DNA of 36,437 nucleotides from NCBI GenBank assembly GCA_902586855.1, contig CACIIZ010000012.1, forward strand, positions 1 through 36,437, in the 5' to 3' direction. Positions 24,945-33,796 of the stretch are shown one piece after another. Below the pieces are notes generated by a model that saw only the letters and a list, made by a program, of their open reading frames with translations, ran no database searches and was not told the origin of the DNA. The DNA is from an uncultured Alphaproteobacteria bacterium. Its GTDB lineage: Bacteria; Pseudomonadota; Alphaproteobacteria; Rhodobacterales; Rhodobacteraceae. The position numbers and the translations under genes are program-made. Numbering within the stretch: the stretch's first letter is position 1; each line of letters opens with the position of its first letter.

Positions 24945-26150
24945 TTAGGCCTTTTGAATTAACTTCAAAATATCCGTATTAATTTCAGGGATTGTTCTAT
25001 CTAATCCCCTAACTATTTCTTTCTTTTTGTCAAAAAACGGTAATTCCACTATATCAATTTGATGACTTTCCCCATCCAGAAATCTTAATTCTAGATTTTT
25101 CCCCAACCATTCTCCAGCCTCGAAAAACTGCGCATAACCAATACCTAATCCCAAAGTCGGCGACGGAAACCCTGTCCGTATCGTACCAACAGTCTTGTTC
25201 TCATCTACTATTTTACTTCCACTGTGCGGAATTCTTGTTTTACATGTTGCGCCCAAAAGGCGTATTTTTTTTTCCTTTTTGATTAATGCTTCTCTCCCTA
25301 CAAAACTTTTCTTATCCAAGTCAACGAATTGGGAGAAGCCAACATCAAAAGGTGTCATGTGAATATCCATATCCGTGGTATTACCTAAAATACCCGCTTC
25401 TATTCGGCGCATATTCATTGCACTAGTCGACCCAAGTTCCATCCCAAAATTTTTACCAGCATCCATTATGTTATCCCAAAGAGACAAGTGGTCTGTTTTA
25501 CCTCCACCACAATAAATTTCATATCCCAACTCTCCCGTAAACCCCGTACGAGAGACAAATAGTTTTTGTCCCCCTAGTTGAAAAAAACCTGACTGAAAAT
25601 ATTTGATAGTTTCATCAATTTCGCCACTAGAAAGTAAATTCATAATTTCCATTGAGGCAGGACCCTGAATTTGTAAAACTCTAGAATTGGGATCAGAAAT
25701 CTTTACTTCAAAGTCTTCGCTATGTGCTATTAGCCAGGTTTCTAGTGCTCCATCAGCTTGAACATACCAAAACTGGTTCTCGTCAAATCGAAATACTACT
25801 CCATCCATGAATATTCCGCCTTGAGGAGTACAGGCTATAGCATAATATCCCCGACCTATTTTCATATCTCTTACCTTACGGGTTAGGACTTTCTCCAAAA
25901 AGGGAATAGAATCTGGACCACTGATCTCAATAGGCTTCTCGGGAACATCAAAAAGCATAGCATTACGCCTTAGTGTCCAATATTTTTTTATAGGATCCTC
26001 TCCATTGTAAATAGCAAAAAATCGTCCAGCATAAACCCCTCTGATCATCTCAGTTGTATCTTGTCTTTCCAAAAAAGGAGAGTCCTCAAATCTCCTAGCA
26101 CTTATTCTAACTGTATCGAAAAGATCTTCTGCTTCCTGCAAGTTTACCAT
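24945..26150 (-). CDS. GcvT-family tetrahydrofolate-dependent aminomethyl/methyl transferase, DmdA-like
   Basis: A 401-residue protein of the glycine cleavage T / DMSP demethylase superfamily. Residues about 50-280 hold the GcvT folate-binding domain, with LTRKVRDMKIGRGYYAIACT near 90 and SRTGFTGELGYEIYCGGGK near 205, the classical FTGE(L/R)GYE motif. The C-terminal barrel spans about 290-380. The enzyme should move a one-carbon group from a methylated substrate to tetrahydrofolate. It differs from the SAR11-type DmdA N-terminus as I know it, so the substrate is open (DMSP, sarcosine, betaine or similar). ATG 26150 has GAGGA six bases upstream; TTG 26156 is less likely. It follows the molybdoenzyme by 36 bases and is probably co-transcribed. 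Confidence 0.85.
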   Translation of the reverse strand: MVNLQEAEDLFDTVRISARRFEDSPFLERQDTTEMIRGVYAGRFFAIYNGEDPIKKYWTLRRNAMLFDVPEKPIEISGPDSIPFLEKVLTRKVRDMKIGRGYYAIACTPQGGIFMDGVVFRFDENQFWYVQADGALETWLIAHSEDFEVKISDPNSRVLQIQGPASMEIMNLLSSGEIDETIKYFQSGFFQLGGQKLFVSRTGFTGELGYEIYCGGGKTDHLSLWDNIMDAGKNFGMELGSTSAMNMRRIEAGILGNTTDMDIHMTPFDVGFSQFVDLDKKSFVGREALIKKEKKIRLLGATCKTRIPHSGSKIVDENKTVGTIRTGFPSPTLGLGIGYAQFFEAGEWLGKNLELRFLDGESHQIDIVELPFFDKKKEIVRGLDRTIPEINTDILKLIQKA

Positions 26151-26186
26151 ATGCAATCCTCTTGATTGAATTCTATGAATTAATTC

Positions 26187-28511
26187 TTACCCTCTACTAT
26201 TGCCAATAATTCTCGGCGGATCATAAGCTGTTACTTTTGGCATGGGCTTATCTATTAGTGTTAAGTCAACAAGACAAGTGTGTGCTATCGGCCCCTGTGC
26301 CAAACTTGATGTCCCTTTATCTGGGGTCAGCACATTAGGATTCCCATTTTTACATGTACTTCTCTCACTAGTTGGATCAATAGGATCGTACCAAGCACCC
26401 GTACTCATTAAGGCTACTCCCGGGCGTATACCTTCATTTATAACGACAGATGCAAGACAAGATCCCCTATCATTAAAGACAAGGACCAAATCATTAGATT
26501 TAAGGCTTTTTTTACTAGCATCTAAACTATTAATATGAATTGGCTCCCGTCCATTAATTTTAGCTGCTCTACTATAGCTTCCATGATCCAGTTGGGAATG
26601 AAGTTTGTTATCTGGTTGATTAGAAATGAGGTGAAAAGGGAATTTCTTTTTTTTAATACCTAACCATTCACAAGGCTCTCTCCAAACCGCATGACCCGGG
26701 CAATCATGATACCCAAAATTGGCTACTACCTCAGAGTAAATTTCAATCTTTCCACTAGGAGTCTTTAATGGATTCTGAACTGGATCCTGTCTAAAATCCT
26801 GCAACATGACAATATTTTCTTTAGGGTCACTGAACTTGAACCAGCCTTCCTCGTCGAACTTCTTGTACTCTGGCATTGCTAGACCACGTTCCACTGCTCT
26901 CTTACGTGTTTCCTCATAAAGCCACTCAATCCATTCAGTTGAAGTTCTCTCTCCTGTAAAATTGGATTCCACACCCATAGCACGAGATATCCCTTGAAAA
27001 ATTTCGAAATCGGTCTTGCTCTCCCCAAAAGACTCAGTTAACCGCGACATCTTTACGACATAAGGATCTCTCGGAGTAAGAGCAATATCTTCACGCTCAA
27101 GCGGGGTATTACACGGTAAGACTATATCTGACCTTTTTGCTAATGAATTCCAACACCATTCATTACAAATTATCGTCTCGGGTTTTTTCCATCCTTGCAT
27201 GAGGCGACCTAAATCCTGGTGATGATGAAAAGGATTCCCACCTGCCCAATAAACAATTTTTGTTTCAGGATAAACATATTCTTTCCCATCAAAATTAAAA
27301 GTTTCATTTGGGTGAAGTAAAAGATCACTAATTCTTGCTACTGGAATAAAACTACTTATAGGATTTCTCCCCTGTGGCAAAGGAACTGCTGGTGGAATGG
27401 TAAACTGTCCACCAACAAAGTTAGTTGCGCTATAACCAAACCCTATTCCTCCGCCTGGTAGACCAATCTGGCCCAACATTGCCGCCACAGTAATAGCCAT
27501 CCAAAAAGGTTGCTCTCCATGATCCTGGCGGGTTAAGGACCAGCTAACAGAAATCATAGTTCTATTTCTACTCATTTTTTTTGCTAGATTCTCAATAGTT
27601 TCTGCATCTAGTTCACAAATGGTTGCAGCCCAACTAGCTGTTTTTGGGATCCCATCAGTCTCCCCGAGAACATAAGCTAAAAACTTTTCGTATCCCTCTG
27701 TATATTTCTTGAGAAACGCAATGTCAGTCAAACCATCTTTGTGAAGAGTATAAGCTATCCCAAGGAGTAGTGCCGTATCAGTATTAGGACGGGGTGATAG
27801 CCATTCCCCACCTACCTCTTCAAGCAAATCAGCTTTTACAGGACTTATATTTATAAATGAAATGTTGGATTTGCTTGCTGCAATAAGGTTTTGGCGCTGG
27901 AAATGACTTCCAACACCACCCTGGCTTATCTGTCCATTTTTTAGAGGTATTCCTCCAAAACATACACATAATCCAGTGTTTTCCAATATGGAGTCCCAAC
28001 TTGTGCAGGTATCCAAAAATTCTCGATAACTACCTAAGATATGAGGGATCATGGCTTCTGCTGCTGCAAAGCTATAGGTAAACTTTGATCTAGTGTAGCC
28101 TCCAATGCAATTCAAAAAACGATGTAATTGACTTTGTGCATGATGAAAACGACCAGCACTAGACCAGCCATAAGAGCCCGCATAAATCGCGGAGTTGCCA
28201 TAATCCTTGCGCACCCTATTTAATTCATTGGCTACTAATTTCTCCACCTCTGACCAACTTACTTCAATAAAAGGATCTGTTCCCCTTAAATCGGTATTGC
28301 TACCTGGTCCATTCTCCAACCAACTCTTTCGAACACTTGGAGCCCTAACTCTCATGGCTCCATGATGAACATCAATTATTCCTGAACCAATTGGAGAAGG
28401 ATCCTGATCTTGCTCAAAGCTTAATAATTCCTGTACCCTACCCTTGCTAACTCTAACACGGTAGGTCCCCCAATGAGTGCTCGTTAATGGTAATTTTGTC
28501 TTTTGGATCAT
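26187..28511 (-). CDS. DMSO reductase family molybdoenzyme, BisC-like (cytoplasmic)
   Basis: A 774-residue bis-molybdopterin-guanine-dinucleotide enzyme. The Mo-ligand region GSYGWSSAGRFHHAQSQLHR lies near residue 105, with Ser as the probable Mo ligand as in DMSO/TMAO/biotin sulfoxide reductases. GGGIGFGYSATNFVGGQ near 355, WAGGNPFHHHQDLGRL near 423 and NEWCWNSLAKRSDIVLPCNT near 445 are further cofactor contacts. There is no iron-sulfur cysteine motif at the N-terminus and no twin-arginine signal, and the length matches BisC (777), so it acts in the cytoplasm. It may reduce biotin or methionine sulfoxide or a related S/N-oxide. AGGAAG lies five bases before the ATG. It heads the operon with the GcvT-like gene. 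Confidence 0.88.
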   Translation of the reverse strand: MIQKTKLPLTSTHWGTYRVRVSKGRVQELLSFEQDQDPSPIGSGIIDVHHGAMRVRAPSVRKSWLENGPGSNTDLRGTDPFIEVSWSEVEKLVANELNRVRKDYGNSAIYAGSYGWSSAGRFHHAQSQLHRFLNCIGGYTRSKFTYSFAAAEAMIPHILGSYREFLDTCTSWDSILENTGLCVCFGGIPLKNGQISQGGVGSHFQRQNLIAASKSNISFINISPVKADLLEEVGGEWLSPRPNTDTALLLGIAYTLHKDGLTDIAFLKKYTEGYEKFLAYVLGETDGIPKTASWAATICELDAETIENLAKKMSRNRTMISVSWSLTRQDHGEQPFWMAITVAAMLGQIGLPGGGIGFGYSATNFVGGQFTIPPAVPLPQGRNPISSFIPVARISDLLLHPNETFNFDGKEYVYPETKIVYWAGGNPFHHHQDLGRLMQGWKKPETIICNEWCWNSLAKRSDIVLPCNTPLEREDIALTPRDPYVVKMSRLTESFGESKTDFEIFQGISRAMGVESNFTGERTSTEWIEWLYEETRKRAVERGLAMPEYKKFDEEGWFKFSDPKENIVMLQDFRQDPVQNPLKTPSGKIEIYSEVVANFGYHDCPGHAVWREPCEWLGIKKKKFPFHLISNQPDNKLHSQLDHGSYSRAAKINGREPIHINSLDASKKSLKSNDLVLVFNDRGSCLASVVINEGIRPGVALMSTGAWYDPIDPTSERSTCKNGNPNVLTPDKGTSSLAQGPIAHTCLVDLTLIDKPMPKVTAYDPPRIIGNSRG

Positions 28512-28602
28512 ATTATCTTCCTATTTTCATGACCTGCAATTTTTTTCAACCCTCTGTAAATAAAATATTGGAGGCAAAATTTCAATCATGCCCCATGTGA
28601 CA

Positions 28603-28721
28603 TCATGATCCTTTGCAAAAATCAGAAGCTATGATAATGGGATCATGAGGTGGTAACGCAGCCTAAACTTAATTCCTCCGGATTGGTGAATAAAGCCCGT
28701 AGCCGCCTCACCATTATTTTT
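28603..28721. other. Inverted-repeat-rich intergenic element, possible structured RNA
   Basis: The 224-base gap between the molybdoenzyme and the enolase-superfamily gene holds nested repeats. TCATGATCC (28603-28611) pairs perfectly with GGATCATGA (28640-28648). TGAGGTGG (28646-28653) pairs with CCGCCTCA (28703-28710) with one wobble. GGTGA (28685-28689) can instead pair with TCACC (28708-28712). These are mutually exclusive or overlapping, as in switching RNAs. The plus strand runs on into ATTATTTTT. I cannot place it in a known RNA family. It may be the leader of the minus-strand molybdoenzyme gene or a plus-strand small RNA. Confidence 0.4.
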
Positions 28722-28735
28722 CATATGTACATACT

Positions 28736-29872
28736 TTAATTCGGCAATTTTTTGTAAGCTTTTGAAGCCCTTCGTACCGCTCCCTGATTAAGTTCAAAAC
28801 CCAAGCCCGGACCAGTTAAGGTTTTTATATTACCCAACTTTGGTTTCAAGTCTGGTTGTAAAACCAAATCTTCTTCCAACAATTGACACATGATTTGGTT
28901 ACCATCATCGAGATTGGGAATTGTAGATGCTGCCTGTAAGGATGCGCAAGTAGTTATACCCGTCTCAAACACCCCGTGTAAGCAAATATCTATAGAGAAG
29001 ACCTCAGCTATCGAAGCCACCTTTTTGAATCCCAAAATACCTCCAGTTTCATGTAGACCTACCGTAATCAAGTTCACTGCACCACTGGAGCATATTATTT
29101 CAGCTTCTTCTGGGGTAAAAACTGACTGGTCTGCAGCTAAAGGAATTAAGCAACTTTCTCTTAAAGATTTTAATCCATTAGCGCCAGATAATGCAGATAT
29201 TGGTTGCTCTACCATTTCTAGGTCAAATTGGGAAAGTTTTCTAAGCATAGTTTCCGCCTGAAGAGAACTCCAGGCTTCATTTGGATCAATACGTAATCTT
29301 TTTTCCCCTATAGCTTTTCTCACAGCTTTAGTTGCCTGAAAATCAAAATCTTCACCCCTGCCAACCTTGAGGTAGATTACTTTAAATCCATCATTTGATA
29401 ATTCTTCCGCATGTCTTGACAGTTCATCCACAGTGTCGCCTTGTACAAATCCAAAATAACTTACCTCTTTATGAATTTTTCCACCCAACATATCACAGAC
29501 TGGAAGATTAACACTCTTACCTAAAGCATCCCATAAGGCAAGTTCAATACCAGCAAAGATTTGATTGGCAATTCTAGGGGATGAGTGACTGGCTGTCTCT
29601 ATTCCAAAACTCTTCGCATAAATTTCCCTCATTAATGGCGATATGTCTGATGTTGAGCGATCAATAATGTTTGATTTAACTGTATCTAAAAATGATAGGA
29701 TAGGAGTGATTGGCATCACTGTTCCCGGGGTTTCCCCCACCCCCACGACTCCTTCTTCAGTTTCAATTTGAACTAATACTATGTGGGCACCGTCATGCCT
29801 TCCTTGTGCCCAGAAATAAGGTTGCTTAAATCTGCAAAAAAGTGGGGTTACTCTAAAATCTTTTATCTTCAT
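28736..29872 (-). CDS. Enolase superfamily protein (mandelate racemase / muconate lactonizing type)
   Basis: A 378-residue (alpha/beta)7beta-barrel enzyme. The capping domain begins MKIKDFRVTPLFCRFKQPYF. The metal ligands are LRIDPNEAW (Asp), VEQPI (Glu) and LAADQS (Asp). The usual KxK reads YLKVGRGED, keeping only the second Lys, and the usual strand-6 Lys position reads VGLHETGG. The C-terminal LHGVFETGI supplies a His/Glu pair like mandelate racemase subgroup enzymes. It should abstract a proton alpha to a carboxylate; acid-sugar dehydratase or racemase is likely, with unknown substrate. ATG 29872 has AGGAG seven bases upstream; the longer frame to 29920 adds only a basic, non-conserved extension. 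Same direction as the molybdoenzyme cluster. Confidence 0.85.
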   Translation of the reverse strand: MKIKDFRVTPLFCRFKQPYFWAQGRHDGAHIVLVQIETEEGVVGVGETPGTVMPITPILSFLDTVKSNIIDRSTSDISPLMREIYAKSFGIETASHSSPRIANQIFAGIELALWDALGKSVNLPVCDMLGGKIHKEVSYFGFVQGDTVDELSRHAEELSNDGFKVIYLKVGRGEDFDFQATKAVRKAIGEKRLRIDPNEAWSSLQAETMLRKLSQFDLEMVEQPISALSGANGLKSLRESCLIPLAADQSVFTPEEAEIICSSGAVNLITVGLHETGGILGFKKVASIAEVFSIDICLHGVFETGITTCASLQAASTIPNLDDGNQIMCQLLEEDLVLQPDLKPKLGNIKTLTGPGLGFELNQGAVRRASKAYKKLPN

Positions 29873-30038
29873 TCGGTTTCTCCTAAGGTGGGTACTCACA
29901 CTGAGGACACAATCGCTCAAACCTAATTATAAAATTAATTCAGTAAAACTATCTATAAGAATATTTTCTGGAATGATATAAAGTTTTATAAAACCTTACT
30001 ACTTTCATCACAAAATTACTAAAGAAACAGGATAAATT

Positions 30039-31283
30039 ATGCCAGATCAATTTGAAAAAGAACTTGGTAATCGCCTTCTTCGATATGCTGCCATTGATAG
30101 TCAGAGTCAAGAGGATTCAGCCACAACGCCTAGTACCAAGAGTCAATATAATATGCTTAGGATTCTGGAAAAAGAGCTTATTAATATGAAAGCCCATGAC
30201 GTCCAAATTACTGATTATGGGGTAGTACTCGCCACAATACCTGGAAACAAAAAGGCACCTACCATAGGGTTCCTTGCCCATGTCGATACAGCACCACAAT
30301 TTAATGCAAAGGGCGTGAAACCAAGAATGATAAAAGGTTACAACGGTGGTGACATTAGTTTTCCAGATGACCCTTCTCTATTACTTTCCCCTAAAGATTT
30401 TCCCCATTTGCGTGAAAAGCAGGGTCACAATATAATAACAGCATCTGGCAAAACCCTACTGGGTGCTGATGATAAAGCAGGAATAGCAATAATTATGACC
30501 GCAGCACGATATTTGCTAGAAAATCCTGACATCCCCCGTGGCCAAATTAGATTGGCCTTTAATCCTGATGAAGAAATTGCAAAGGGTGTTCACAAAAAAT
30601 TGCCAGAGGATTTAGGGGCTGAATTTGCCTACACCTTTGATGGTGGAAAAGTTGGAGAGCTGGATACAGAAACTTTTTCGGCTGACTTAGCTGAAGTAAC
30701 TATTAACGGGGTATCAATACATCCTGGAGAAGCAAAAGGCGAAATGGTTAACGCGATACATTTAGCTTCAAGAATAATCAACAATCTACCTCAAACTACT
30801 TTGACACCCGAAGTCACCGATGGACGCGATGGTTTTATACACGCAACAGAAATGGTTGGGGGGTCATCTGAAATGAAACTGAGGTTTATTCTAAGAGACT
30901 TTGAATTGCAGGGACTAAAGGATAAAAGTCATTTACTCTCCAAGATCTGTGAAGCCGTGCAAGCATCTGAACCTCGATCGGAAATCTTGTGCAAAATTCA
31001 ACCTCAATACAGAAACATTCGATATTGGTTGGACAAAAATCCCAAACCAATTGAATTGGCTGAAGCTGCCATTAAAAAATTGGGAATCAAACCCGTAAAA
31101 AAACCGATACGTGGTGGAACAGATGGTTCTCTATTGACCCAAATGGGCGTACCGACACCAAATCTTTTTACCGGAATGCAGAACGTCCACGGCCCCCTTG
31201 AATGGATTTCGACAAGAGACATGGAAATCGCTACTGATTTGTTACTAAATATTGTAAACCTGGCGACTGAAATCGAAAACTAG
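30039..31283 (+). CDS. pepT: Peptidase T (tripeptidase)
   Basis: A 414-residue M20B zinc peptidase. Metal and active-site motifs are complete: GFLAHVDTAPQF near 84 (His, Asp), LGADDKAGIAI near 142 (bridging Asp), FNPDEEIAKGVHK near 170 (catalytic Glu and metal Glu), FDGGKVGELD near 197, and VHGPLEWIS near 383 (final His ligand). PepT removes the N-terminal residue from tripeptides in the cytoplasm, feeding amino-acid catabolism. AGGA before the ATG is a usable ribosome site. The gene stands alone and divergent from the enolase-family gene. Confidence 0.95.
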   Translation: MPDQFEKELGNRLLRYAAIDSQSQEDSATTPSTKSQYNMLRILEKELINMKAHDVQITDYGVVLATIPGNKKAPTIGFLAHVDTAPQFNAKGVKPRMIKGYNGGDISFPDDPSLLLSPKDFPHLREKQGHNIITASGKTLLGADDKAGIAIIMTAARYLLENPDIPRGQIRLAFNPDEEIAKGVHKKLPEDLGAEFAYTFDGGKVGELDTETFSADLAEVTINGVSIHPGEAKGEMVNAIHLASRIINNLPQTTLTPEVTDGRDGFIHATEMVGGSSEMKLRFILRDFELQGLKDKSHLLSKICEAVQASEPRSEILCKIQPQYRNIRYWLDKNPKPIELAEAAIKKLGIKPVKKPIRGGTDGSLLTQMGVPTPNLFTGMQNVHGPLEWISTRDMEIATDLLLNIVNLATEIEN

Positions 31284-31353
31284 CTGCCCTACATGTTTTC
31301 AAATTTATTTTCTTAGACCTTGACTGATCGACGGCATTAAATGGAGGGTAAAA

Positions 31354-31981
31354 ATGACTGTGAATTTTGACAAGTTAGTTTCAATTCTTTTGGATCGAGG
31401 AGAAAAGCGCCGCAGCATTACGTTAATAGCTGAACCTCCCTACTCAGGAAAATCAACACTGGCGCTAAATCTATGTTAAAATTAATAGCTTTAAACCTAA
31501 TTCTGCGGACACTTTTCAAATGGATGGATTTCACTATGATGATAGACTCTTGAAAGAACTAGGCCTGTTAAGTAAAAAAGGCTCTCCTTATACTTTTGAC
31601 GTTCCTGGCTTTGCTTCCGCGCTAAGAAGATTATTTGAAAACAGCGAGAATGCCATTGCTGTTACAGTATTTGACAGGTGTCTCGAAATTTCCCGAAACA
31701 GTTCTAATCTCATTCATAAGTCTGTCTGACATTTGATAGTAGAAGGCGATTATCTTCTGTTGAAAGACAAACCGTGGGCAGATTTGCCCCATTACTATGA
31801 TACTACAATTTTTGTTAACGTTTCACCAACTACGATCAGAAACAGACCTGAAAATCGTTGGATTCATCTCACTGAAGGGGTAAGGGAAAAAAAGATTTCA
31901 ACGAATGACTTACCAAACGTACAGTATGTTTTGGAAAATAGTCTCAATAGCGAATTCATTTGTGAAAACATAGAAGCTTAA
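31354..31981 (+). pseudogene. Decayed P-loop nucleoside/sugar kinase (Udk/PanK-like)
   Basis: The start is intact, with GGAGGG before ATG 31354. The first part encodes a P-loop-like segment PPYSGKSTLALNL and then stops at TAA 31477-31479. The rest of the protein continues in the next frame from about 31469: QMDGFHYDDRLLKELGL, the phrase KKGSPYTFDVPGFASALRRL, then HLIVEGDYLLLKDKPWADLP and NDLPNVQYVL. These match nucleoside/nucleotide kinase family proteins that carry MDGFH and VEGNYLLL. A TGA at 31727-31729 falls where relatives carry Arg (SVRHVIVEG), a one-base C-to-T change from CGA. The P-loop has also lost Gly (AEPPYSGKST against GPPGSGKST). At least two disabling changes make it non-functional. 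Confidence 0.9.
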
Positions 31982-32003
31982 AATTGGACAATAACAAATT
32001 GTT

Positions 32004-32933
32004 TCAAGATGGAAGATTTCCTAATGGTTCTGTTAATTTTTCTCTTTTATGGTATCCAAATAAGACCTCGATGAATCCTGCTAATAAGATTGCTCCGGCG
32101 CCAATCCATTGTAATAAAACCATAGTCTCATCTGGCACCAAAATCCTTGCACTAGCAATGGCCACGATGACTTCGGACATCATAAGGATTGCAACCCTTC
32201 CAGGGAATATTAACTGGGAAACTCTAAAAATGATCCAAAAACTTGGTAGTAATATTATTATAGACCATGTGGCAGCTGTCAAAAAACTTTCCCTTATGGT
32301 GTCAATGTCTGGGACTGGATCCTGAAAAATAACGATGGCAAAAAGGATCGAGATTATTGTAGTGGTAAGATAAACTATAGCTGTTAAGGGTAAGGTAGGA
32401 GAATTTGGCCATCTCTTAATAATTGTGGCGCCTATTGCCCAAAATATCCCTGATAAAAAGCCAAATAGGTCACCAATATTCAATTTGGTGCTCTCGAGAT
32501 TGTTCAGATCTGTCAATAAAAGGCCAAGACCTATGATAGCAACAAGAATTGATATTACCCTCGCTCTAGTTAAACGTTCTGACAGCCAAAAAATACCTAA
32601 GATAGTCGACCATATGGGGCTAAGGTAGAATAGGAGTGTAGCTCTTATAATGGTAGTTTCCACCAAACCATTTGCATATAATGTAAATGCCGAGCCTATC
32701 ATGAGACCAGCACATGTGATAGGTACAGTATGAACTTTCAAACCTTCAAGATTAAAGATAAATAATGGAAAAAGAACTATTAGTGGACACGCATTGATCA
32801 AAACAATGCTCCAGGATCCTGCCATGCCAGTCTGCTCAATAGCCCTTAAAGGTAGCCAGTACAAACCCCAGGCGGAAGCGCTCAAGACAATTAATAAACT
32901 TAATGAAACATCTGAATATATTTTTGAAAACAA
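32004..32933 (-). CDS. DMT superfamily (EamA) transporter
   Basis: A 309-residue inner-membrane protein with ten hydrophobic segments in two EamA halves. The first half starts LLIVLSASAWGLYWLPLRA and includes FYLSPIWSTILGIFWLSERL, the classical end-of-repeat motif. The second half includes SGIFWAIGATIIKRW and LMMSEVIVAIASARILVPDE. EamA proteins export or import amino acids, nucleotide-sugars or other metabolites; the cargo is unknown. The start is TTG 32933 with AAGG four bases upstream, since no ATG lies in frame near the first membrane segment. It lies downstream of the urease operon on the same strand, separated by a terminator. Confidence 0.85.
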   Translation of the reverse strand: MFSKIYSDVSLSLLIVLSASAWGLYWLPLRAIEQTGMAGSWSIVLINACPLIVLFPLFIFNLEGLKVHTVPITCAGLMIGSAFTLYANGLVETTIIRATLLFYLSPIWSTILGIFWLSERLTRARVISILVAIIGLGLLLTDLNNLESTKLNIGDLFGFLSGIFWAIGATIIKRWPNSPTLPLTAIVYLTTTIISILFAIVIFQDPVPDIDTIRESFLTAATWSIIILLPSFWIIFRVSQLIFPGRVAILMMSEVIVAIASARILVPDETMVLLQWIGAGAILLAGFIEVLFGYHKREKLTEPLGNLPS

Positions 32934-33057
32934 GTTACCTTACCATTTTTGATTTGAACTTGATGAGCCGAAGAATATTGAGTGCTGACTAAATAGTATT
33001 ATGAAAGTCCACAGATTATTAAAAAAGTCCCTATTCCTTAAATCTAACCAAGAGAGC

Positions 33058-33087
33058 AAAAAAAATCTCCAACAAATAGAGATTTTT
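33058..33087 (-). terminator. Rho-independent terminator of the urease operon
   Basis: AAAAATCTC (33061-33069) and GAGATTTTT (33079-33087) form a perfect nine-base inverted repeat with a nine-base loop. In the minus direction the hairpin is followed by eight T in total. It lies 54 bases after the ureG stop, so it should end the urease transcript. Confidence 0.82.
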
Positions 33088-33140
33088 CAGTGCCTAATAA
33101 ACCTATCTAACAGCGTTAATATTAGGGATTTTTTGGTCTG

Positions 33141-33749
33141 CTAAAGTCCTCCCAAAAACTTTAAAGAAGTAATCACTTCCAAAACTCCACTCTGAGTTTT
33201 TAAATTCGTAAAATGAAATGGCTTACCTTCTCTTTGCTTGATTGTATCTATTCTCATTCTCTCAAGAGATACTTCTACATACTCCGCAAGATCAATTTTA
33301 TTGATAAGAAGAATATCAGACTTGGTTATTCCTGGTCCCCCCTTCCTAGGAATTTCTTCTCCCATGGCAACATCAATCATGTAGATTGTAATATCAGCTA
33401 ATTCGGGACTGAAAGTAGCTGCAAGATTGTCTCCCCCACTCTCAATAAGAATGAGATCCAGGTCTAGAATTTGTGAAGAGAGATCCTCTACTGCAGCGAG
33501 ATTGATGGATGCATCCTCTCGAATTGCAGTGTGAGGACAACCTCCCGTTTCTATCCCTCTGATCCGTTCTAACGGTAGAACCTGTTTCCTCATCAAATAT
33601 TCTGAGTCCTCCGATGTGTATATATCATTTGTGATCACTGCCATTGACATTTCCGGACCCAAGTTTCTACAAAGAACCTCTGTAAGGCTAGTCTTACCTG
33701 CTCCTACTGGGCCACCAATACCAACCTTAAGGGGTCCGTTAGTCTGCAT
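33141..33749 (-). CDS. ureG: Urease accessory GTPase UreG
   Basis: A 202-residue SIMIBI GTPase. The P-loop is [12 protein letters not shown] at residues 9-20. The metal-binding Cys-Pro-His motif is [15 protein letters not shown] near 69, [20 protein letters not shown] is the G3-like region, and [12 protein letters not shown] gives GTP specificity (NKID). It hydrolyses GTP to deliver Ni2+ to the UreABC active site with UreE and UreF/UreD. AAGGAGA precedes the ATG. It is the last gene of the ure cluster. Confidence 0.97.
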   Translation of the reverse strand: MQTNGPLKVGIGGPVGAGKTSLTEVLCRNLGPEMSMAVITNDIYTSEDSEYLMRKQVLPLERIRGIETGGCPHTAIREDASINLAAVEDLSSQILDLDLILIESGGDNLAATFSPELADITIYMIDVAMGEEIPRKGGPGITKSDILLINKIDLAEYVEVSLERMRIDTIKQREGKPFHFTNLKTQSGVLEVITSLKFLGGL

Positions 33750-33796
33750 TTTTTCTCCTTAAAACTTTAGTTCCACTTATTAAAAGAATAAACAAA

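Noticed and set aside
24945-26150. Naming the GcvT-like protein as DMSP demethylase (dmdA).
   Set aside because: The core is similar but the N-terminus differs from the SAR11-type DmdA I know, and substrate residues cannot be verified by eye.
28647-28713. A tRNA gene, because GAGGTGG and CCGCCTC form a seven-base acceptor-like stem followed by ACCA.
   Set aside because: Only 49 bases lie inside the stem, there is no TTCGA T-loop and no clear anticodon arm. I keep the region as a possible structured element instead.
31727-31729. The in-frame TGA in the kinase-like region as selenocysteine.
   Set aside because: Relatives have Arg at the site, there is a second frame lesion upstream and the P-loop is altered. 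Decay is the simpler reading.
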